DNA of 64,000 nucleotides from Monomorium pharaonis (GCF_013373865.1 NC_050475.1:12931821-12995820), one strand, 5' to 3'; counted from the stretch's first letter, positions 9,634 through 21,524 are shown. Notes: generated by a model not told the origin, from the letters alone. A program made the numbers and translations.

Positions 9634-11158
9634 TATGAATTCGCGATCGCGAGTGCATAACAATAATTCGGTGTGTCATCATCACGCCACTTCGAAGATC
9701 CACCCGTCGCCACACTCGTCTCCGAGGATCCCGACACCCAGCTCCACGCCAGCTGCGAGGGTCATCAAACATCTGAATCTAAGTATTCCTTAATATAATT
9801 ATCAATATCATTATTGCATGTGGATCGTTGACGACATTGTTTAGCACACCTTATTCGACGAAAAATCACGCGAGTCAATGTAGACTACGTCAATTCCCAT
9901 CTGCGTGCGGAATAGGTAAGAGCGCGTTCCTAATTTCGGATATACGTGATATAAAGAACGTTAGAGATCATATCGAGTCCATGTTCGTTCCAATGTCGTC
10001 GTAAGATAAATTGAATTCTGCGTAATTCATCCCAAACATCTGGTTGCAATAAATTCGTGCAACGTTTATGAAGGACACGTATAGGTAACATTCATTTACT
10101 GGAGAGACAAGGGTTAAGGCGATCGGTCACACTTAGACAAATAAAACACGAGAATTCAAGTTTGAAGTTGCTTGAAATTGCGTTTTTCTCCTTAACAAAA
10201 AAAAGAGGGTTTTGAAAGGTACGTTTTTACTTTCTAAACTAGACGGTCTTGAGATGACACATGTTTTTACCCGTTTCCGGCGTGAGGGGGGACTTAAGAA
10301 ATACGATTCTAATACAAAGGAGAAATTATGACCATGTCGAATTGCCTGGCGACAGACACTTCCAAATGGGCCTTTGTTAGCTCGCGCATTACCTACCTGA
10401 GAAAATTTGATGCATCTCTTTCTTTTCGACCCTCGCGCGCAGGCACGTGCATGTTCAAACATGATTTATTGCAACCGGCTGCGATCCGTAACATTTCAAG
10501 CCCTTTCACTATTTATTCTATTGGCCTACGTCAATCCACACAATTTTGTCAGCCAATGGAATACATGAAAATTAGGATGTAGAGTGGGAACAGCGGTCAC
10601 GACGAAAATTCGGCGATTTCTCTGGCGTTAGTCTTTCGGCTACATTTTACGTGTTCGAACGTATCGTTAGTCTTCGGCTATATTTTACGTGTTCGGACGC
10701 ATCAGTAAAATCGAGCTTTTCGGCTTCTCAAGCACATTGATCGTTTCGTTTGAAGTTCTAGAGTATACAATCGTGAACGTTAAACAAGTGTGTCTCGCGA
10801 GCTCGCATTCGCGATTTCATCTCGATTCGACAATCGTGAGTGAAGTGCGGATCCATACGACAATTATTCTTTGTGATCTCGAATCCGACGAACTATTCCA
10901 AGGGAGGAATCGACTACCTGCCGCAAGTACATTACGTAGCAGCCTATCGGCCGTGCGGGGGTCAGGGGCCGTCGGTTTGACTCTGCTAGTTCAGATTTCC
11001 AGCGTGAGTGATTCCTCATCTCGTTACCGGACGAGATCTATTCGTGAACTATAATTACACGTGAAGTCGAACTCTTGTCTTGTCGCCCGGACGCGATTTA
11101 TTTTCCGTGGACGTTTGTAATTTTATAAAGACATATCGAGTCGAACTTAAGTGCACAA
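9634..11158 (+). other. BEL/Pao 5' leader, ~1.5 kb
   Basis: Long untranslated leader before gag. It contains a short imperfect tandem duplication around 10630-10700 ('tcggctacattttacgtgttcg'). Open frames of about 85-120 codons on both strands show no domain. Unusually long leaders are not rare in this superfamily. Confidence 0.6.
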
Positions 11159-12476
11159 ATGCCGGATCGAGTAAATATGGATCGCGCACGACACATTAAT
11201 TCGAAACGGTCCGCGTTGAAGGCTCAGCTAACGAGTCTCGAAAGACTAGTCGAGGGAGGTAACGTGAGTGAATCGAACTTGAAGAGACGATTGCAACGCG
11301 TAACGGACCTCCTCCACGCGTACGAGGAGTTACATCATGAGTTGGAAGCAATAGAGCCGGGCGAACACGCGAACGAGATCGACGACATTCAAAATCGATA
11401 CTACGCAGTCGCGAGCGCTATAGATGATAGAACCGCGCCGGCAACGAGCACGAGCAACTTGAACATAGCTTCCACTCCCGTGGACAATAATATAAAACGC
11501 GTTAAACTTCCCGTCGCGGAATTACCCAAATTCGACGGCAATCTCGAGAAATGGTTGTCGTTAAAAAACACTTTTCTGACGATGATTGATTCGCGCGACG
11601 ATATTACCGATTTGCAGAAGTTTCTGTATTTGAAAGACTCGCTGCGCGGTTCGGCCTTAGACAAAATCTCCATCTTCGATGCAAGCGATGAAGGCTATAA
11701 GGCCGCATGGCAATTGCTTATCGAGTCGTACGAAAAGAAGCGGATTCTGATGACGAAACATCTAGACGAGATTATCGACACATTGTTTAACGCGTGTAAA
11801 AAGAATTCATCGAACGCGAACGAGTCAGTACAGAGTAAGGTCACCGCACAGGACCTGACTAAACTGGCAGACACCGTACGACAACACATCGCGACGCTTA
11901 AATCATTAGATATCGAATCTAATCCGCACATAATCGTCCGACTAATGGAACGGGCGCTTCCACCGAACGTTCGCGCGGAGTGGGATAAAACTTTAAATTT
12001 ACAAGACATCCCAACGCTCGAACAGTTATACGAATTTATATCCGAAACCGTGTTCCGCGTTGACGCTCTCGAGACAAACGTCTCAGGTAACGAAAGGAAT
12101 AATAAACGATCATATCCGAAGGGGGGCTCACCCGCTACCAAGACCCGCAGAGACGAAAGGGGGGCGCGCGCCTTTGTCACGACTCCCGTCGGTAAATGCC
12201 TCGCGTGTAGAAAGGGGGCCCATCCGTTATTTCGATGCACCGAATTCGAAAAATTATCGCTGTCACGCAGATGGGAAATTGTAAAACGCACAAGGGTGTG
12301 TAAGAATTGTCTTAAATCCCACAACGTGGGAGTGCAAGAGTTCGCACTGCAGGCTTTGCGACAAATTTCACAACACACGGCTCCATAACCCAGCGAACAA
12401 AGCGTCATTGTCGACGCCAGGGACCGGGAAGTCCGATTCCACGGTCTCCGTATCATCAGAAAACTTGAAATCCGAT
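11159..12476 (+). pseudogene. gag: BEL/Pao gag, frameshifted
   Basis: The first frame runs 409 codons from the ATG at 11159 to 12388. The N-terminus is a charged helical region (residues 10-80); residues ~125-210 are the conserved BEL/Pao Gag block beginning LPKFDGNLEKWL (DUF1759-like). A CCHC zinc knuckle C347-x2-C350-x4-H355-x4-C360 follows. A second Cys/His cluster starts in the same frame (CKNCLKSH) but its second half continues in another frame, so a frameshift lies near 12325-12333; that second frame then meets TGA at 12477. Gag normally packages element RNA into particles in the cytoplasm. Confidence 0.9.
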
Positions 12477-12479
12477 TGA

Positions 12480-13086
12480 CTAGGAATCACCGCGGTCTTT
12501 AACGCAATCTCACGCAATCCGCCATCACAACTCATGATGAGCGCAGTCGTACGAGTAAAGACATCCCGCGGCAACGTCATACAAGGTCGAGCCTTGTTAG
12601 ACATGTGCGCGACGGCACACTTTGCGCGACTTCACACTCACGAAAGAATTCCTTCGAACATTGAGAATACCGACATTTCCTTGCGATGTTCCAATCAATG
12701 GATTGAATACCGTGTCGAGCGGTATCGCGAAGTTCACCATTCAGTCGATACATAGTGAATTCCGCAAAACTCTTTCTTTTCTCGTGATACCGCAGATTGC
12801 CGAAAGTGTTCCGAGCGTCGCCTTCCCACGCGAAACTATTAACATTTCAACGAATCTCAGATTAGCCGACCCGCGATTTTATGTACCGCGACCAGTCGAT
12901 ATGATAATCGGTTCCGGCGCCACCCTGTCGCTTTTGTCGATCGGACAGATCAACTTGTCTCGAAACAATTGCGATTTGTTCCTACAAAAGACGCAACTCG
13001 GATGGGTGGTCGTTGGCGCCATCTCCGACCGACGGCACCGGAGTCGTCTCGTGCCAGTTGACGTAATTGACAAGTCAAATCGCTAA
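12480..13086 (+). pseudogene. pol: BEL/Pao protease region, frameshifted
   Basis: Downstream of the TGA at 12477 the frame reopens and shows the aspartic-protease core GRALLDMCATAHF at about 12582-12620, where D is the catalytic residue. The frame must change near 12630 to continue into the sequence running to 13086, which has IIGSGATLSLL and LGWVVVGAI, typical of the region between protease and reverse transcriptase. A further frame change near 13070 joins it to the pol frame below. Three breaks within 750 bp make this copy non-autonomous as read. Confidence 0.8.
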
Positions 13087-16048
13087 GTTCTGGCTCCTGG
13101 AGGATACGACCTCCACTAAATATGAATCTACCGATTCCTTTGAATGTGAGTCGCATTATACGCAAAACACGGTACGTGACGCTTCGGGAAGATACGTCGT
13201 GCGATTACCTTTCCGACTAATGGAGAGAGATTTCGGTAACTCTCGATTTATCGCGTTACGTCGTTTTTATACGTTGCAACGAAAATTTACGAAAAATCCG
13301 GAACTTGAACAAGAATACAAGCGCGTGATGAACGAATACGTAGAACTCGGTCACATGTCGCTCATTCTTGACGAAACGGAGGGCGGCGGCGGCTGTTATC
13401 TCCCTCACCACGCGGTTTGTAAGATCTCGAGTGCGACAACCAAGGTACGTGTAGTTTTCGACGCATCGGCAAAAAGTAATAAGGGCATATCGTTAAATGA
13501 CGCGCTGATGGTCGGCCCCACCATCCAAAACAAACTTTTTGAACACTTGGTACGATTTCGAATTCATAAATATGTAATTACCGCCGATATCGAGAAGATG
13601 TACCGTCAAATCTGGGTACATCCGGACGACCGCAAATATCAAAAAATTTTCTGGTATCACGAAAATAGCATACGCTCCTTTCAATTAAACACAGTAACGT
13701 TCGGCGTGTCCTCGGCCCCGTTTCTTGCAATACGAACTATACAACGCCTCGCGGACGATGAACGGGAAGATTTTCCGATCGGGGCGGCGGTACTAAAACG
13801 AGATTTGTACGTAGACGATCTAATAACCGGGGCGAACGACTACGAAGAAATTATTCGAATTCGTGACGAAACTACAAACATCTTGCAAAAGGGTGGTTTT
13901 AACATAAGACAGTGGGCGTCGAATCATCCGCGATCCCTTCAAGATCTAGACAAAAGGGCCGTCCAGGTAAAATTTTTAACAAACGAAGATCCAATACTAA
14001 AGACATTAGGTATTACGTGGAACGCGCAACGTGACGAATTATTGTATGTCGTAAATCCGATAAAGTCTGTGAGTCACGTCTCCAAACGACATATTTTATC
14101 AGAAATCGCGAAAATCTTCGATCCGCTCGGACTTATCGGACCAATAATACTCGCGTCCAAAATTTTAATGCAAGAATGCTGGAAGGCGAAAGTCTCATGG
14201 GACGAATCCGTGACGAGCGCGTTACACTCGTCGTGGTCATCGTTCGCGGAACAGATCGAACTGATAGATCATTTGATAGTGCCCCGCCGTCTGATAATTG
14301 ATAAACCCATCGAAATTCAAATTCACGGATTCTGCGACGCTAGTAGAGTCGGTTACGGAGCTTGCATTTATATACGTTCTCGTGACAAGCACAATCGCAT
14401 ACTTGTAAGATTATGCTGCACAAAGACACGCGTCGCCCCACTCAAAGATACCACGATTCCTCGGTTAGAACTATGCGGAGCATTAACGCTAGCGCGGCTA
14501 TATAAGGAAGTGTCAAACGTTTATACCTTCGCGTCAGATAAGATCGTATTCTGGAGCGACTCTATGATCGTGTTACATTGGCTAAAAAAGTCGCCAAGTC
14601 TCTTGAAAACATTTGAAGCGAATCGCGTTGGAGAAATCCAAGAAATAACGAAAGAGTTCGAATGGCGACACGTAAGAGCGGAACACAATCCGGCCGACGC
14701 GTTATCCCGAGGTCAATTACCCAGAGAATTCTTGCGAAACGAATCGTGGTTCGACGGTCCAGTATGGCTTAGACAGCCCGAAACGGCTTGGCCAATTTCC
14801 ATTGAAATTCCAATTAAAGAGCTACCCGGACTAAAGAAAACATTATGTCTATTATCGCCCGTTGAATCAAACAACATTTTTTTGCGATATTCATCATATA
14901 CGCGATTGATTCGCGTTATCGCGTACTGTTTACGATTGCTGCCTTCGAATAAAAACAAAGGTACGCTTACAATTCAAGAATTAACCGAAGCCGAAATTCG
15001 AATTCTAAAAATTATCCAAGGAACTCAATTCAAGGATGACATCGATCGCATATCAAAATCCGAAAGGGTAAAGGGCACGAGATTAGCGGCTCTGAATCCT
15101 ATCATCGACGAATCAGGCTTGCTTCGCGTCGGCGGCAGGCTGCGAAATGCGGAGATTCCTCATTCGCAAAGACATCCGATTCTTCTACCCTCCCATAATC
15201 ATGTCACAGATTTAATTATAAAGGAGACCCATAACAAAAATTTTCATTCGGGTATACAGACGACGCTGTATACCATTCGTCACCGATTCTGGCTGCTTGA
15301 CGGAAAGAATCAGGTACGCCGTATCGTGAGACGATGCACGAGATGCATTCGATTCCATGCGAATCCCGTAGAATATAGGATGGCAGATTTGCCAAAATGC
15401 CGATTTCAGGAGGCAGCGGCTTTTTATCACACCGGGATTGATTTCTTCGGCCCTATATTTATAAAAGAAAAGAAACAGCGAAATTGTGGCCGCATCAAGG
15501 TGTACGGTTGCGTATTCGTTTGTATGTCGACGAAGGCCGTGCATATCGAAATCGTAAGCGACTTATCAACGGAAGCGTTTCTCGCGGCACTTAAAAGATT
15601 CGTAGGACGTAGAGCCATTCCCGCAAATATCTATTCAGATAACGGGACAAATTTCGTAGGCGCAAAAAATCAACTTCCCGAGTGGTACGCGCTATACGAA
15701 TCCGAGGAATTTAGATCCCGAGTTAACGACTTTGCCACAAGCAAAAAAATTGCATGGCATTTTAATCCGCCCCTCTCACTTCACTTCGGAGGGATATGGG
15801 AGGCGGCAGTCAAATCCTTCAAGCACCATTTCAAAAGGGTTGCAGGAGATTTGATGTTCACCTACGAGGAACTAAACACGTTGGCCATTGAAATCGAGGC
15901 CATACTTAACTCGCGACCTTTGTGTCCAATTTCGTCAGATCCGAACGATCCACTTGCATTAACACCGGCACATTTGTTGGTAGGACGATGCTGCCGGAAG
16001 ATAATTATTCTCATGTTCCAGATAATAGATTATCATCTTGGCGCCTAA
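13067..16048 (+). pseudogene. pol: BEL/Pao pol: reverse transcriptase, RNase H, integrase
   Basis: 993-codon open stretch. Reverse transcriptase spans residues ~90-330 with VRVVFDASA, ADIEKMY and the catalytic YVDD at 248-251. RNase H follows with acidic residues D424 (GFCDAS), E468 (ELCGAL) and D498 (FWSDS). The integrase has an HHCC zinc finger (~residues 720-765) and the DDE triad D792, D858 (SDNGTNF), E912 (GGIWEA). The frame is lost near residue 973 and resumes in the next entry. The first ~10 codons belong to a frame that really began upstream, so the ATG is not a true start. Confidence 0.95.
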
Positions 16049-16350
16049 TATCGAAGGCCCGTCAAGATTTCTGGCCGAGATGGCACGTGGAATATCTAAA
16101 CGAACTGCAGAAACGGCAGAAATGGACCGGAACGAACGACGGTCTGCAAAAGGACGATATCGTTATTTTAATCGACAAAAACCAACCTTGCACGCGGTGG
16201 CAGCTGGGACGGATCGTGGAGACTCATCCAGGAGACGACGGTGTGGTCAGGGTGGCGACCGTCAAAACAACTCAAGGGACATTCAAACGAAATGCGAAAA
16301 CCCTTTGTCCACTCACAAGCGCAGCTCATTCATCGACGAGCGTAGATTAA
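15990..16350 (+). pseudogene. pol: BEL/Pao pol C-terminus (shifted frame)
   Basis: After a frame change near 15990 the sequence continues with NRLSSWRLI, then DFWPRWHVEYL and GDDGVVRVATVKT, the conserved C-terminal domain of BEL/Pao integrases (DUF5641-like), ending at TAA 16348-16350. This is the end of pol, not an independent gene. No envelope frame lies between here and the 3' LTR. Confidence 0.88.
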
Positions 16351-16479
16351 GGCGTATTATACTTAGGTTATTCTCGAGCGAAAACCGCACGTCCATAACC
16401 CATCATCTATTGTAATCTTATTAACAGAATCAAACAAATTCGATTTTCATTGTCAATTGTTGGTCACTTCTCTCCCAAC

Positions 16480-16490
16480 GGGGAGGAGGA
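16480..16490 (+). promoter_or_regulatory. Polypurine tract
   Basis: GGGGAGGAGGA immediately before the 3' LTR, the expected primer for plus-strand DNA synthesis. It is intact. Confidence 0.9.
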
Positions 16491-17210
16491 TGTTCCGTCG
16501 AACAGGGAAATACTTAGAGAATTCGGGAGAGATCTCAATTCTTCAGGTATAACGTTTCTGTCGACCCTTTTCCACAAAAAATAGTTTAGAGCGGGGGTAA
16601 CGGACGGAGCGGGGGAATAGGACGAAACATGCCTATCCCTCGGTTTTTGTTAACCACTTGTGCGTCACACTTCGAAGAGTGAGGTATTCGAGTCAGTGCG
16701 TATTACAATCGAATGTGCGATACCGAATCACGTAAGCGGGGCCCCGGCAATCGATGTATCTCACCACGAGAGATACACGCGTTAGACGTAACGCGAATCC
16801 ACCAGCGTCTCCCATAACGAAGGCGAGACGACTTGCGTTAACCGTAACGCAGGTGGACCACCAGCGTCTCCCATAACGAAGGCGAGACGACTTGCGTTAA
16901 CCGTAACGCAGGTGGACATTACGCATATACGTTGAACGCAACGTAAATCTACCAGCGTTTTCTCAACGAGAGCGAGACGCTTGCGTTAACCGTAACGCAG
17001 GTAGCCATATCCAAAACATCGCTTCATAAGTCATACAAATTAAATATTCTTCATGTAATCTATTCGTAAGAGGTTTTTATGCCTCCGGGCTTTTCCCCTT
17101 TGAGCAATAAAGGTCATCCGTCACGCTCAAATTGTGAACTCATTAATTCCCTCACCCACCAAACCTAACCACGGAAGCTTCTCCATGTTGGAGCCGTTTC
17201 CGACCGTACA
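16491..17210 (+). repeat. 3' LTR, 720 bp
   Basis: Same length as the 5' LTR, with five substitutions and no indels. AATAAA at 17106-17111. Followed at 17211-17215 by the target duplication ACTAC. Confidence 0.97.
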
Positions 17211-17257
17211 ACTACTGTGTTCAATCGCTTACGTGCGCAATCTCACTTATATAATTG

Positions 17258-18178
17258 TCACTACCTTAGTGACAAAAGATGGTTCTTATTCTTATAACGT
17301 CATCAATATTTAACCGATGCACAACTTTACGTCACACTTCATCTATTTGATCATAGACTTACTAGAATAGACTGCTTATGAAAGTAGTGAGGGTATCCAT
17401 CACTGAGAAAGGATAACTGTCGTTAAGATGAGATTCTGTCTCTTTTTAATACAGAATAGTGGGGAAGCATAGCGACCAATAACGGTGTCAGAGCGTGAGC
17501 ATGTGTTGTCATAGTATGCGTGTTGCCGATATGAGCTTCATGTGAGATCGGATAATCAAAACGGATATTTTGAGGTTAGTGAGTCTAATGAATAAATAAT
17601 TTTATTTAAATAATTAAAATAATAGTGTTGAGTTGCTGTGTATGCGAAGTAGAATATAAAAAGGACCTTCCTCGCTGCTACGAAGTTACGCCCACTAGAA
17701 AAAGATAGCAACCCATATTAACGACAGTTATCCTTTTCTCAGTGACGGATACTCCCACCACCGTTTTTCCACTTCAGGAGCAGTCTATTCTAGTAAGTCT
17801 ATGTATTTGATCATTAACATCAATATAAAATTATTTATATATAATCAGAGAGTAACATAACTCAGATTTTACACTGGTGTCGATGAGATAGATAAAATGT
17901 TGTGTGATATGGAATTGTGGATCAGTTAAATGTTGCTATAATATTAAATATTAATTAGTTTAAATGAAACTTTCAATGTTTTTAATAATACTAATTTGTA
18001 TTCTTTGGTTTACTAGTAACGTACATAATTACTGCTACCTTGGTGACAAAAGATAGTTCTTATCTTTACAGTGTTATCAATATTTAACAAATGCACAACT
18101 CGACGTCACACTTTATCTATTTAATCATCAACACCAATGTAAAATTAAATAATCAATGAGTAACAAGATATTTACATA
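17258..18178 (+). repeat. ~310-bp tandem repeat, copies B and C
   Basis: From 'tcactaccttagtgac' (17258) to 'ctgctaccttggtgac' (18032) is one unit if the 452-bp MITE and its duplication are removed (about 314 bp). Copy C starts at 18031 and breaks off near 18175 ('gagtaacaag'). At least three head-to-tail copies, counting the split copy A, make this a satellite-like array. The unit carries no gene. Confidence 0.8.
17352..17803. mobile_element. 452-bp MITE with 8-bp target duplication
   Basis: Ends CATAGACTTACTAGAATAG...CTATTCTAGTAAGTCTATG are perfect inverted repeats, flanked by TATTTGAT on both sides (17344-17351, 17804-17811). Removing the element restores the tandem unit as seen in copy C. 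Sub-terminal inverted match continues through 'tcactgagaaaggataactgtcg'. An 8-bp duplication fits hAT or P superfamily; the CA..TG ends do not settle which. Confidence 0.9.
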
Positions 18179-18636
18179 TCATTATTTTTGCAGAAAAATT
18201 AATTTGTGTGTGTGAATACAATAATTTTTTATTTAAAATAATTGTTACTTTAATAATAGAACTATTGTAATAATTTTATCCAAACCAAAGTACCTTTTTA
18301 AAAATGGTAAAAAAAGCGCGCAAAGTGTGTAGTTTTTTTTAAGGAAAAAATTATAAAACTCAAGATAATACTTTTGATCATATCCAATTTATCCTAAGTG
18401 ATATATAAAAAATCCAAGAATAGTTTTGATAAATTCAACATAAGTGATATTTTTTATAACATAAACAATCAGAAATCCAAGATAAAACTTTTGATCAAAT
18501 TCAACCTAAGTAATATACATTTCTAAAATGATATAACTTTGATAAAAAATATATTAAGAATACAGCACATTTAATTTGTTATCATAAGATAATTATTTTC
18601 GATTTTCGTAGTTTTACTTCTCAAGGTTGTTACGTT

Positions 18637-19552
18637 CCCAAATAGCACTGGATGTTCCAAGGACGTCCATGTTAAGTCCAATTCAGGTCCACATGTCCAT
18701 GGACATAAAATGGACATTCATAGGATATCCATTATTGGAATTAAAACGGATGTTCTATTCAGAACGTCCTATGCTCAATATCTGATTTATGTCCGCACTT
18801 GGAATTTTATTTATTATTAACATTATTAATTATTAGTATTTTTTTAAATGTTTGTTATAATATATTATTGTTTCTTTTTCTTTTTTTTCTTTTTTTCGGT
18901 TTTTTTTTCGTTTCTTTTTCCGACCAAAAAAGAGATACAGCAATTGGTCTGAGTCAAGCGCTGTCTCTGATCTTTACACCGAGCACTTGGTACGTGTATC
19001 AAATAGTAAATAACTAGTGAATGTGTTTAATCATTGGCTGATCAGCTTAAATTCATTACTTGATACGCGTACCAAGTGCTCGGTGTAAATTAGGGCTCTG
19101 TCTAACCAGTAGCATAATAGGCGCTAGACAGAGAAAGAAATTGACCCGGACCATGTCTCCTCTTCGTTTTTCTGCCGGACACTTTTTAAGAGCTTTTTGC
19201 AGGAAATGCGCAGTCCATGCTTTATGTCGATGATTTTTACAAAATTTGGATTAACCCACTATTGCAGCAAGCTCTTTAATTGAAAAAGGCCCAAAAGAAA
19301 TAATCAAACCATAATAGGTTCAAAATTTGGTTTATTTCGGACTTTCTATGAATGTCCGAAATTGTGACAAACTTATATCCCATGGATGTCCATTAAAGGA
19401 CTTTCTATGAACGTACAAAGTTGTGCCAAACGTATATCCTATGGACGTCCATCGAATGTCCGACGGACCTTATTTGGACTCTTAATGGATGTCCAAATGT
19501 CCAAAAGCGGATATCCACTGGACATACACTGGATGTCCTTGTGCTATCTGGG
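18637..19552. mobile_element. 916-bp element with CCCA(A/G)ATAGCAC ends
   Basis: Left CCCAAATAGCACTGGATG and right end complementary CCCAGATAGCACAAGGACATCC. Both flanks carry short inward repeats of 'atgtccattggacatcc' type, so the ends fold in many registers. Related CCCAG-type ends bound 31879-33190 and 37140-38229, making an abundant local family. No transposase. Confidence 0.65.
18969..19092. repeat. Nested palindromic MITE
   Basis: 'acaccgagcacttggtacg' at about 18977 recurs inverted near 19070-19089, with the match extending through 'tgtatcaa'. It sits inside the 18637-19552 element. Confidence 0.6.
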
Positions 19553-19732
19553 TTATTGTAAAATATGCTGTATATTTATAAGATATATACAATTAGTTGG
19601 TTTTCTGACATACGTTACTGTACTGATAAGCTAGTAATATGATATTCAGATTACTGGAGCAAATCAGCCACTTCATTTATGCTCAGTAAATATCAAACAT
19701 ATTTATGCGCTATTGGTCCAATAAAAAAAATT

Positions 19733-20130
19733 TAAAAATAAAAACTGATGTAATCAGAAATATCAAAAGATATGAAGGAAACATTGAATATATCCAAAAC
19801 ATCTGTAAAGATTGAAAATCGCTACAAAACCGTTCTGAAAAAAAAAAGAAAGCAGTGGAGAATAATAGCAAATCGGGTAGTTCCAGAGAAGAAGTTTCGT
19901 ATGAAAAGGATTTGCTAAAAATTGCTTTTTCGGATGACAGCATCGAAGTTATGCAAAGTGCTAAAAGTGTACCTAAAATGTTGGAAGAAATACAGAATAC
20001 TAATCTCGCAAGACACGGCATTGATGGCTCATCAAAGGCAAAAAAATCTAAGCAGACAAGATAAAAGGATGGAATTATTCGAAAAAAAAAGAACCAGCAA
20101 AGGAAAGGCGACATCAGCAAAAATTAAATC
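19733..20130 (+). pseudogene. Myb/SANT-like DNA-binding protein relic
   Basis: In one frame, with interruptions, the stretch gives VKIENRYKTVLKRKKKA at ~19790-19850, then SGSSREEVSYEKDLLKIAF and a Lys-rich tail ending at 20061. The 'ENRYKTVLKRKK' helix followed by a short linker resembles the third helix of Myb/SANT-like domains found in proteins carried by insect DNA transposons (family resemblance from memory). No start codon or upstream helices survive in frame. It lies about 1.4 kb before a TNP2-like transposase relic on the same strand, so it may have been its partner gene. Confidence 0.45.
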
Positions 20131-20599
20131 TAATACGTGAGCTGTCCGACAAAAAGAATAAAGATGAATAAAGTAATGAAGAACCAAAGAAAAAAAACAA
20201 AACAGTGATAGGTGTGATATAACTGTTAACTATTTAAAAATTTATAAATTTTGGAAGTTTCTTTGTGTAAAGTGTTGGAAATCATATAGAACTCTATATT
20301 TTATTTCTATGTTATACGTTTATACGTTCGTATGAATAATTTTCTTTAAACATGACTGACATAATATTGTATAGTATTAAGTAGAAACCACCCTTACGAA
20401 AAAAAACTATAAGGATACGAAGAAATTACTGGTATACTATTGAAGAACTTCAGTTTTTTGTAGTTTTTTTCTTGTAGTATTCTTGTAGTTTTTTTTTGTA
20501 AGAGCAAACAATGTAAAGAGCATTTACTTTTATTATCTATATTTATAATTGTGATATTTTTATAATAATATTGTAATATCCTCATCCATTGGAGTAAGA

Positions 20600-20923
20600 C
20601 TTCAAGCAAGGTTCCAAGCGTTTGTAAAGTCGTTGTAACTTTTTCACAATCGCAAATAAGACAGAAAGTGATACAAATTGATCCTAAATCGCAATATAAA
20701 TGAAATAGTTTGATAAGGAAGTTTGATAATTACTATCTACTTACTATTTACTTACTCACAAATGTAGTTGTTTATTCAGGTAATATTGTTAACTTAGCTA
20801 AGTATTTTGCTCACATTATTTATCCTTTGTTATATTGTAACTATCAAATATATATCTTTGTTTGCCTCATAGCTTGCTAGGACATTATTATAATAAATCA
20901 ATTAATCAATCAATCAATCAATC
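20600..20923 (+). mobile_element. LINE 3' end with (AATC)n tail
   Basis: Ends 'catagcttgctaggacattattataataaatcaatt' followed by repeated AATC and then 'tctccctttcc'. The LINE at 29.5-31.4 kb ends in a similar 'atagctgagaaagct' hook and (AATC)n tail followed by 'tctccctc'. Same LINE clade, 5'-truncated; the left limit is a guess. Confidence 0.45.
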
Positions 20924-20936
20924 TCCCTTTCCCTCT

Positions 20937-20941
<5 letters not shown>

Positions 20942-21002
<61 letters not shown>
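20942..21002. repeat. (CT)n microsatellite
   Basis: About 30 uninterrupted CT units directly after the LINE tail. Confidence 0.95.
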
Positions 21003-21009
<7 letters not shown>

Positions 21010-21355
21010 AACTCTATCAACGCGCGCGGTTGCACATACAAATCACCAACGGGACATAGCGCTTTCAAGGTTGTAATGAGTACCTCAATAATTCACGTAC
21101 AGGTTTGTTGGACATTCGATTCTTTGCAATGTGAAATATGTATTCCACAATGCAAAACTACTTGGGGAAGACAGGAAAAGAAAGAAAAGAGTTGTTACAG
21201 TTCGCAGAATGTATTGTAACAAATCAAATAAATTAGTGTTTATTCGAGAATTGAGAATTAAATCGAGAATCATTCTCCAGACTTACAGATCAAAGAAAAA
21301 AAAATTAGATTTGTTTATTTTATTTTTTAATTCTTTAATTTTTTTAATTCTCAAG

Positions 21356-21510
21356 AGTTACTTTTATCTGGATGGTAAACTTACTGTAAATGTTGCTGTA
21401 CATTATGAAATACCTGAAAATGGAGCCGATCTTGCACATTTCAACACTGTACATGATCCGGCCATGCTTCTCCCTGGTAATTTGTCTTGGTTAGCACAGC
21501 ACGTGTGGAT
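21356..21510 (+). pseudogene. nvd: Isolated neverland exon fragment (Rieske oxygenase)
   Basis: Translation gives YEIPENGADLAHFNTVH at about 21408-21460 and ends near AQHVW. The pattern D-x2-H-x4-H preceded by PENGA is the mononuclear-iron site of Neverland, the cholesterol 7,8-dehydrogenase that starts ecdysteroid synthesis. The N-terminal Rieske 2Fe-2S domain and the rest of the catalytic domain are absent. Upstream sequence is Lys-rich AT sequence; downstream, within 20 bases, it runs into a transposase relic. It is either a captured exon or the remnant of a dead duplicate. No functional product is expected. Confidence 0.6.
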
Positions 21511-21524
21511 GAGAAAAATTTTTG

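Larger units (their letters stand above)
8894..17210 (+). mobile_element. Full-length BEL/Pao LTR retrotransposon
   Basis: 8317 bp, bounded by two 720-bp LTRs that start TG and end CA, with a 5-bp target duplication ACTAC at 8889-8893 and 17211-17215, as usual for BEL/Pao. Internal order is primer-binding site, long leader, gag with CCHC knuckle, aspartic protease, reverse transcriptase, RNase H, integrase, purine tract. The LTRs differ at only five sites (99.3 % identical), so insertion is recent. The coding region nevertheless carries an in-frame stop and about four frameshifts. There is no envelope gene. BEL/Pao elements are also classed as Belpaoviridae (Semotivirus). Confidence 0.97.
7709..17247. 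mobile_element. Foldback-type element, split by a BEL/Pao insertion
   Basis: Flanked by a 10-bp direct repeat TATATAATTG (7699-7708 and 17248-17257); deleting the insert rebuilds the ~310-bp tandem repeat seen intact at 18001-18045. The ends are inverted: GATTGCGCACATAAGCGATTG on the left, and its near-exact complement just inside 17247. Inside these lie inverted minisatellite arms (7752-8036 and 8547-8884) around a 510-bp centre. Long inverted repeats made of short tandem units and a 9-10 bp target duplication are the hallmarks of Drosophila Foldback elements. No transposase is present. The outermost ~11 versus ~5 bases of the two ends differ. Confidence 0.75.

Noticed and set aside
9530..11054. 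Short frames in the BEL/Pao leader
   Set aside because: No homology to Gag and no consistent start; treated as untranslated leader.
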